Shown piece by piece: positions 43,268 to 49,246 of a stretch of DNA of 49,246 nt (within the stretch, counting starts at the first letter, position 1; each line of letters opens with the position of its first letter). Made by a program: the position numbers and the translations under genes. The stretch comes from an uncultured bacterium (GTDB lineage: Bacteria; Atribacterota; Atribacteria; Atribacterales; Caldatribacteriaceae). The notes beneath the pieces were generated by a model that saw only the letters and a program-made list of their open reading frames with translations, had not been told where the DNA came from and did not search any database. The stretch spans positions 1-49,246 of the forward strand of contig CAKZPS010000074.1 in NCBI GenBank assembly GCA_937139415.1. The letters run 5' to 3'.

Positions 43268-45307
43268 TTACTCCTCCCCTCTTCCCCTCTCAAGTCCCCC
43301 ACTCATTGGGCTCCAAACGGTAGTGATATCGACCATGATTTCCTCTAACCTCTTTCGAATCGCCTCTCGAACATCCTCTTGGAGGCGTCCTTTCAAGTGT
43401 TTGGCAAAAAATTGTTCCATAGCGGTCACCATGGCCAAGCGGTTGAGCTCATTCAAAAAACCATGCCCTTCATCGGGGGCCACCATATATTCTACCTCTC
43501 TCCCTAAATCTCGGAGAGCGGTGACAATCTGATCGGATTCTTGCTTTTTCACCCGAGGATCATTGGCTCCTTGGACCACGAAAAGCGGTGCCTTGATGTT
43601 GGTGGCCGAAAAGAGGGGCGACTGGGCCTCAAGCATTTTACGCTCTTCAGGGTCGTGGAGATTCCCTACTCTCTTCTCGAAAATCTTCTGTATGGGTTTC
43701 CAGTAGGGAGGAATAGATTGAAGGAGGGTGATGAGATTAGAAGGACCGACGATGTCAAAACCACAGGCATAAAGGTCGGGAGTAAAGGCTAAACCTGCCA
43801 GAGTCGCATACCCACCATAAGAACCACCGGCAATGGCTACCCTTTGGGGATCGGCAATACCTTCCTCGATGAGAAAGTGCACCGCATCGGTGATGTCGTG
43901 CTGCATGGCGCCGGTACCCCATTGTTTATTCCCGGCATTGAGGTATCTTTTCCCGTATCCGGCAGAACCCCGGAAATTGGGTTGAAAGACCGCATAGCCA
44001 CGGTTGGCCAAAAATTGAACCATGGCGTCGTATCCCCACACATCCCTTGCCCAAGGTCCTCCGTGAATCCACATCACCACCGGAAGGTTTTTCGGTTCTA
44101 AGCCCTTGGGAACGGTGAGATACCCATAAATGGTCATCCCGTCCCGGGCTCGATAGTGCACCGGCTGCATGGGGGAGAGGTATTCGGTGGGAAGTTGAGG
44201 GCGAGATTTATAGAGAAACTGAATCTCTTTGGTGGTGCGGTCAAAGAGGTAAACCGAACCTGGGTCCACATCTCGGGAAACCGAAACCATCCACATGTTT
44301 CCATCAGCAGTCGCCGACATGAGCCCTATTTCTCCATCGGGAAGGAGTTTACGGAGAGTTTCATAGTCTTCTTGAAACTTCCGCTCTTTCGGATACACCC
44401 GTACCCGGTCCCCCACGTAAAAGGTAGCCAAAAGTTCGTCGGTAACTTCAGAGAAAAGCGCTCCACCAAAATCTACTTGATCCTGAGGGTCCCGATCGAC
44501 AAGCTCGGTTTCCCCCGTGGTGAGATCGAAGAGGAGAAGCTCGGTTTTATCCCGTTCTCCTTGATTGGAAACCAAATAAAAGGCCCGCCCATCTTTGGTG
44601 AAACGAATGGGATAGGCCTCCTCTTCAGAGCTTACCCGATACAAAGAACGCAAGTTCTCTCCCATCACCTCCAAAATTTCGATACCTCCCTCTTCGGTCT
44701 GGCGCAGAGCCAAACGCACGTTTCCCTCGAGATCGGTCATCCAACCGGCAATGTTCTCTCGGTTCTCCCGGATCAAAGTGAGTTCTCCGGTAACGATATG
44801 CAGGCGATATACATCATGGAGCGCGGGATCGCGCTGATTGAGACCGATTACGATCTCCTGCGGGGTTTTGCGAGGTACATCAATGATGATGGCAAGGACA
44901 TTCTGAAAAGGGGTGAGATCTCGTGCCGGAGGAACCGAATCGCAAGAAGCGAAGGGGTCAACGGCGTAAATCCGGTAATTCTCGTCCCCAGCTTTGTCCT
45001 GAGCGTAGAGCACGTATCGCCCATCCCGTGACCAAAAATAAGCGATGACCGGACGCTTGGTGTCCGCGGTAATCGGACGGGCTTCTTCCCAAGGAGCATC
45101 TTTCTCTTTGATCCAAATATTCATGATTCCGTTATACTGCTTGAGGAAAGTAATCCACTTCCCATCAGGAGAAATCTGCGCTTCGGCAATCTCCGGATCA
45201 CCGAAAAAAAGCTCTCGATCAATAATTGGCGGTTGCTGCGCTAAAAGATTTGTCGCCATAAAAAGCATCACCCATCCCAATAATACAAGGAAAACGAACT
45301 TTTTCAT
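43268..45307 (-). CDS. Secreted S9-family prolyl oligopeptidase-like peptidase
   Basis: An exported serine peptidase of about 679 residues. The signal peptide is KKFVFLVLLGWVMLFMATNLLAQ. A beta-propeller region follows (EAQISPDGKWITFLKQYNG, YFWSRDGRYVLYAQDKAGDENYRIY). The alpha/beta-hydrolase domain has the nucleophile in AIAGGSYGGYATLAGL (~500), the Asp in VVQGANDPRVKKQESD (~590) and the His in APDEGHGFLNE (~622). The start at 45307 is chosen for the signal peptide and a GAGGGGTG about 6 nt upstream; the frame is open back to 45448. It probably degrades external peptides. Confidence 0.9.
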   Translation of the reverse strand: MKKFVFLVLLGWVMLFMATNLLAQQPPIIDRELFFGDPEIAEAQISPDGKWITFLKQYNGIMNIWIKEKDAPWEEARPITADTKRPVIAYFWSRDGRYVLYAQDKAGDENYRIYAVDPFASCDSVPPARDLTPFQNVLAIIIDVPRKTPQEIVIGLNQRDPALHDVYRLHIVTGELTLIRENRENIAGWMTDLEGNVRLALRQTEEGGIEILEVMGENLRSLYRVSSEEEAYPIRFTKDGRAFYLVSNQGERDKTELLLFDLTTGETELVDRDPQDQVDFGGALFSEVTDELLATFYVGDRVRVYPKERKFQEDYETLRKLLPDGEIGLMSATADGNMWMVSVSRDVDPGSVYLFDRTTKEIQFLYKSRPQLPTEYLSPMQPVHYRARDGMTIYGYLTVPKGLEPKNLPVVMWIHGGPWARDVWGYDAMVQFLANRGYAVFQPNFRGSAGYGKRYLNAGNKQWGTGAMQHDITDAVHFLIEEGIADPQRVAIAGGSYGGYATLAGLAFTPDLYACGFDIVGPSNLITLLQSIPPYWKPIQKIFEKRVGNLHDPEERKMLEAQSPLFSATNIKAPLFVVQGANDPRVKKQESDQIVTALRDLGREVEYMVAPDEGHGFLNELNRLAMVTAMEQFFAKHLKGRLQEDVREAIRKRLEEIMVDITTVWSPMSGGLERGRGEE

Positions 45308-45344
45308 GGGGATCACCCCTCGCTTTTCTTTTTCCAGAGCTGAT

Positions 45345-45381
45345 AAAAAGGGAGGATCATCCCCTGGAGAGATCTCCTCCC
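45345..45381 (-). terminator. Terminator-like hairpin in front of the S9 peptidase gene
   Basis: On the minus strand GGGAGGA (45381-45375) pairs with TCCTCCC (45356-45350) and is followed by T5. The 3' end lies only ~38 nt before the peptidase ATG, leaving no room for a promoter between them. It may end transcripts of the broken upstream gene, or attenuate the peptidase gene. The reading frame of the peptidase stays open through it from an ATG at 45448. Confidence 0.6.
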
Positions 45382-45470
45382 ATTGGAACACTTTTCCCAT
45401 TCTACCACTCACCGATACGAATTCAAAGTTCCTCTTTAAGAATTCCATCCCTCGGCGCGGATATCTCCTT

Positions 45471-47933
45471 CTACGGCAAGCCTACGACTTCAATCCACTG
45501 CACTTGTCCCCATACCATGACAAAGGCGGAACCGTTCACCAAAGCTGAGGCATTCCCCCGTAGGCCTATAGAAATCTTATTCCATCCTGGACGGGTGCGA
45601 AAGGTAAAACTCAGCGTTCCACCTTAAGATTACCAGCAGTTTCAAGTTGATGTAAGGCGTTATTGAGCTCGCGGAAATTATAGACAATCCCGATGAGGCT
45701 GACGATCTCCTGTGCTTTCTGTGGTGCTATCCCTCCAGCAGCAAGAAGGGCGAGAGAGAGTATCTTATCCAAAACCACCGGTCCGCTAAAAGCAGGAGAA
45801 ATGCTCCGACGCGAGAGATTCTCATTTGTCTCCCAAAAGAGCTCTAACTCAGAAAAAGAGGGAAATCCAAAGTTCACTGTTCCCCCTACGTAACGCACCA
45901 GAGCGTTCACCGTAAGGTTCATCGCCCTTGGGGTATACACCCAGATGGTTTGTCCTGCCGTGGTTGTACCACCACCGGCCAAGGAGTCCACATAAAAGGC
46001 GATACCCCCGGTTCCTGGTTAGCCTGTGCCTCGGTTTCTGCACTTCCCATTTCGTGGGTCCATACCCTCGTCCCTGCATACGGAGGCTCAAAGCGCTGTA
46101 CCGGTGCGAGGATACGATCTTCGTAACCCCTAATACTCCCATCACCCTCATCGCGAGCGAAAGAGCAGTTGAAAACAAAGGTATACTCCTGTCCAGTAGA
46201 GCGATTGACTATCGTCACCGAAACCACAAACCATCCCGGGCGATTGCCCGAATTATCATGACGCAGACAAATGCGATTGATCACTCCGAGGTCCGGTGCT
46301 TCCTGGTGAGAAAGGATAAATTCGTCAGTCTGGCCTCGTTCAAAATCATCACGGTCGGGATTATCCAAGAAAATTTCCTGTGAACTCCCTTGGGTACCAT
46401 ACAGAGTGAGGTAGACATTGGCGTCAGTCCCTGCACTATCTACATCTTGAGTAGTGACGATGACCTTGCACCCACAAAGGGTGGTGGCGTGGAAAGATTA
46501 GGTGGAGGAGTAGAAGTCACGAGGGGTGAAGGTGATGGGGTGATAAGAGGTGTTGCAGTGGGCTGAAGTGAGGGCGAAGGTGAAGGATTCAGAAAAGGAG
46601 AGGGAGAAGGCCTTAACGTAGGCTGAGGAGAGGATATAGCCGTGGTTCACCTCCTACTCGGAGCCTCACCGTATATTCTCCCCATCCACTATTTCGGCTT
46701 ACCCGCAAATACCAACAACCAGCATTGTTGGAAACACAGTGAAGGAACGTTCGTTCTCTACTGAGGTGACATTTCCCACACTATTTCCCGAATGTGGAGG
46801 ATAGAGAGCCATAGAGAAAGAAGCCCCTTGCGGCATGCTAAGATAGATATCAATGCCTTGCTCTGCCTGGATTGGAAAAGCGTACCAATCGGTGTCATCG
46901 GCAGTCCGTAAAAACCCGGTCCAAGTACCCGAAAGGACCGAGAGTGCTTTCCAGCGCACATTTCCCACATCTTGGCCACTTCCGGCTTCATTCTAATGAG
47001 GAAGAGAAACGGCGAAAGCATAGTCGCCGCTCCTGCCGATACGCCTTACTTATGCGTACCAATCACCACTTCTCCGGCCACATATTGTAAGAAGCGCATG
47101 TTTCCCTCCGCCTCAACGGTCCCTACGCTACTATGCGAATAGGGAGGATATAAACTCAAGGAAAAATGAGCATTCTGTGGCATAGACAAGGTAAGGTCGA
47201 TGATTTGTCCTATCTCGACTGGGAAAAAGTACCAATCTTCGGAATCGAGGGAACCGTCGGGGCGTGCTCCGCCAAGGCTTCCCAAAAACTCCCCTCACCA
47301 ATCCCTATTACTTCCCACCGCCAGTTAGCATCGAGTGCCTCTTGAATAGTCCCTTCACTCCCCCCACCAGCGGTAGTCGTCGTCTCTTCGACAAGGAGGG
47401 CAAGACTCCTCTCATTGAAGGCAACGTGTATGGTCGAAGGTGTCCCCCTTTGAGGATTTTCAGGATAGGGAGTTCGATGAGCACGTATTCATATTGAGGA
47501 AGCACGCTCACGATGGTGGCGAGGTATGGTTACCTTTCCCCGACACAGATACCCCACCGGATCATGGGGCGGGGAAACATTGGGGAGAAAGACTTCCTGA
47601 CTCCTACGATGAGTCTTCCTCGACCCTGAGAAGGGGGAATACCATAGGAAATGAAAAAATGTGCGTCCACTCTCCGTGGACCATTCATCCGATCTGTGGC
47701 TAATACTTCCCATTCTAAGACCAGATTCCCACTTCCCGGAGAAAGGTTTTCAAAAACCCATTCACTGATGTGGGTAAACTCTGGATCACGCAGCCAATAC
47801 CATCCTTGGATAAAATCTCCGGTAGAGGTGAAGTTCTCGGCAAAAAGATGCGCTTCTTGAGCGTAAAGGTAGGAAGTACCAAGAGTAAAAACGACAAAAC
47901 CCACAAGGATAAGTCAAAACAATGAGAACACAT
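45471..47933 (-). pseudogene. Secreted multidomain protein gene (two PPC-like domains, Pro-rich linker, PLAT), frame-broken
   Basis: One coherent protein of about 800 residues can be followed only by changing frame at least eight times. It begins with GGAGG and ATG 47933, a signal-peptide-like stretch (LILVGFVVFTLGTSYLYAQ), then a beta-rich region (HLFAENFTSTGDFIQGWYWL). Next come two similar PPC-like units (DSEDWYFFPVEIGQIIDLTL and DDTDWYAFPIQAEQGIDIYL), a Pro/Ser/Thr linker, a PLAT/LH2 domain (DSAGTDANVYLTLYGTQG, DDFERGQTDEF, HDNSGNRPGWFV) and a C-terminal region ending WIEVVGLP with TAG at 45471. Several breaks sit in short homopolymers; one is an in-frame TAG (around 46992). It was probably a surface or secreted adhesion protein. 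Confidence 0.75.
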
Positions 47934-48191
47934 GCTCTCCCCTCCTCGCTTCGTTTTGCTTTATTATAACAAAATGTACCAAAAAACCTCTTATCACCGA
48001 TTTCTCTGCCCACGAAGCCCCTCACGGCACCCAAATTGCAGAAAAAAAGATGCCTCCAGGAATACGTCTCCCTTGAGTTGATTTCTCCCAAGGCGTATAC
48101 GACCTAACCCCTTACCCAACTGGTCTATGAAAACCCAAGAATAGTTTTCGGTCTCCCAGAACCTTGGCGTCTCTCAGTGAGGAAGGGTATT

Positions 48192-49098
48192 TCATCGTCT
48201 TCCTAATTCTTCGCAAACGGAGAAGTAGTAGAAGATTTTTTTCTGTAGGGATGGTGTGGGTAAGGTGATTTGAAACACAGTAGAAGTACCCCGGACAATC
48301 CTTACCCAAGCGGGTACAACGTTCTACCTCTTTTCTTATATCTTCCTCGGTTCCCTCTTCCAGTATTCTCCCATCGATGTTGCCGACTATCACTTTTTCT
48401 TGTCCATACCTCTGACTTAAGGATTCAAGATCAGTGTAGCTCTCGGCAAAAAATCCATCCGCTCCGCAGGCAAGTACGTCATCAATGACGCCGTCAATCT
48501 TCCCGTCAGAGATAAAAATCACCTTTTTTCCCTTTTTTTCAGGGGTTCCCATATCATTTCATAGTAAGGATAGAGATTCTTCCGATACCATTCCGGGTTG
48601 AAAATGGGACCTTTCGTCGTGCACAAGTCATCGTGGCTCGTGAATACTTCGATATCCGTCAAGGCAAAGGCCGAGGTAACCTTAAGAGAAATCTCCCCAA
48701 ACCCTCTCCAGATTCGCTCAAACTCTCGAGGGTAAAGGTATACGATCTCGGCGAAAAATTCCCATCCAAAGAGTATGAGCGGCCACATGAGAAGTGTCCG
48801 GTAATAGTGTCCAGGAACAAGCGCCTTTTCCCCAACGAGATTCTGGAGATAATGGAAATCTTCGTTCAATTTACGAGCCGTCTCTTCAAGGGGGAGGTGG
48901 GAAAACCGCTGGAGGGGTTCCAAATCGTCGAATATTTCTTCCAATTCCCGCGCCAAAAACACCGAAACCGGATCGAAACGTAATACTTCTTCGAACCTTC
49001 CCCACTCAAGAACTTTGGACCGTGGAGATACTGACCCCTGTCCTCTCTGCTATGTCCCTGAGAGATTGTGCCAACAATTCCGTGTAACGCCTATTCAA
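48192..49098 (-). pseudogene. Uroporphyrinogen-decarboxylase-family protein gene, frame-broken
   Basis: A URO-D/MtaA-type TIM-barrel protein recovered in at least three frames. The N-terminal part (VLEWGRFEEVLRFDPVSVFLARELEEIF ... WEPLKK) joins the central part (GKKVIFISDGKIDGVIDDVLACGADGFF) if one A is added to the A7 run at ~48532-48538. The true C-terminus (YYFSVCEELGRR, TGA at 48192) is reached by removing one A from the A7 run at ~48236-48242. A further extra A near 49015 separates the start. Members of this family act as decarboxylases or methyltransferases; in sugar-utilising anaerobes many are of unknown function. The 5' end overlaps the inverted repeat and may continue beyond the window. 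Confidence 0.7.
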
Positions 49099-49233
49099 TC
49101 CTCTCCCTTCCCGTATTTTTCTCTCCTCAAAGCCCAGAGTTCCTCTCTTACGAGATTAAAGGGAGGAAACACTCTCTCGGTATATTCCTCATTCCCTTCT
49201 TTGGATGAGAAGAGGGAAGATGGGAAAAACCTC
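49066..49233. repeat. Right copy of the ~167-bp inverted repeat
   Basis: This is the reverse complement of 1-167 with about 10-12 differences. On the minus strand it carries the 5' part of the URO-D-like gene and the sequence just before it, with residues EEYTERV and REELWALRREKYGKGED readable. It appears less decayed than the left copy. Confidence 0.85.
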
Positions 49234-49246
49234 AATGACCTTGGTT

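Noticed and set aside
49030-49098. HTH-like stretch (LRDIAERTGVSISTV) in the URO-D-like gene as a separate regulator
   Set aside because: Removing one A near 49015 joins it directly to the URO-D reading frame, so it is more likely part of that protein than an independent DNA-binding protein.
1-49246. Insertion sequence, prophage, CRISPR array, tRNA or rRNA genes
   Set aside because: No transposase, integrase, phage structural gene, spaced direct repeats, tRNA cloverleaf or rRNA-like sequence was recognised.

Overview
The window looks like one contig from a thermophilic, fermentative, Gram-negative-type anaerobe. The best guess is the Atribacterota (OP9/JS1). The basis is a bacterial microcompartment (BMC) locus that pairs deoxyribose-phosphate aldolase, RpiB, a CoA-acylating aldehyde dehydrogenase, PduL and a PduS/RnfC-like flavoprotein, a combination best known from that phylum. 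Housekeeping markers and rRNA are absent, so the assignment is inference. No tRNA, rRNA, CRISPR array, phage gene or transposase was recognised.

Layout. (1) 428-15569, minus strand: one ~15-kb sugar/polyol operon behind a strong sigma-A promoter at about 15.63 kb. It encodes a transaldolase-like protein, a split transketolase, a binding protein, two permeases, a small DUF2160-like membrane protein, two ATPases, a cupin, an aldehyde dehydrogenase, an FGGY kinase, a 2-hydroxyacid dehydrogenase, a DHDPS-family aldolase and a SorC-type regulator. (2) 16163-26602, minus: a beta-glycoside operon with an oligopeptide/oligosaccharide-type ABC transporter, a GH42 beta-galactosidase, a LacI regulator and a GH1 beta-glucosidase. 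A palindrome GTAAACGTTTAC sits just downstream of the -10 of its promoter. (3) 26944-29562, plus: a soluble chemoreceptor-like protein with a C-terminal Cache-like sensor (frameshifted in an A8 run) and a YkuI-like EAL protein. (4) 29662-32818, plus: ferrous iron uptake, with a DtxR-FeoA fusion regulator, FeoA, FeoB and a small Cys-rich membrane protein, plus a Fur-like box and two DtxR-like palindromes. (5) 32876-39957, minus: the BMC operon (PduL, DeoC, RpiB, four EutN-type pentamers, aldehyde dehydrogenase, BMC-T, PduS-like, BMC-H). (6) 40832-45307, minus: ROK sugar kinase, PilX-like pilus protein, secreted S9 peptidase. (7) 45471-49246: a secreted multidomain gene (two PPC-like domains, a Pro-rich linker, a PLAT domain) and a uroporphyrinogen-decarboxylase-family gene, both broken by many frame changes.

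How it fits together: two ABC systems and glycosidases bring in and cleave sugars. FGGY and ROK kinases, transketolase and transaldolase feed pentose phosphates. The BMC probably takes (deoxy)ribose phosphates to acetaldehyde, acetyl-CoA and acetyl phosphate inside a protein shell. Three separate promoters (dpp-type operon, chemoreceptor, BMC operon) are each followed within about 10-25 nt of the predicted start site by a hairpin with a U-run, and a similar structure precedes the S9 peptidase. Both ABC operons carry a strong hairpin between binding protein and first permease. The two window ends are inverted copies of one ~167-bp sequence.
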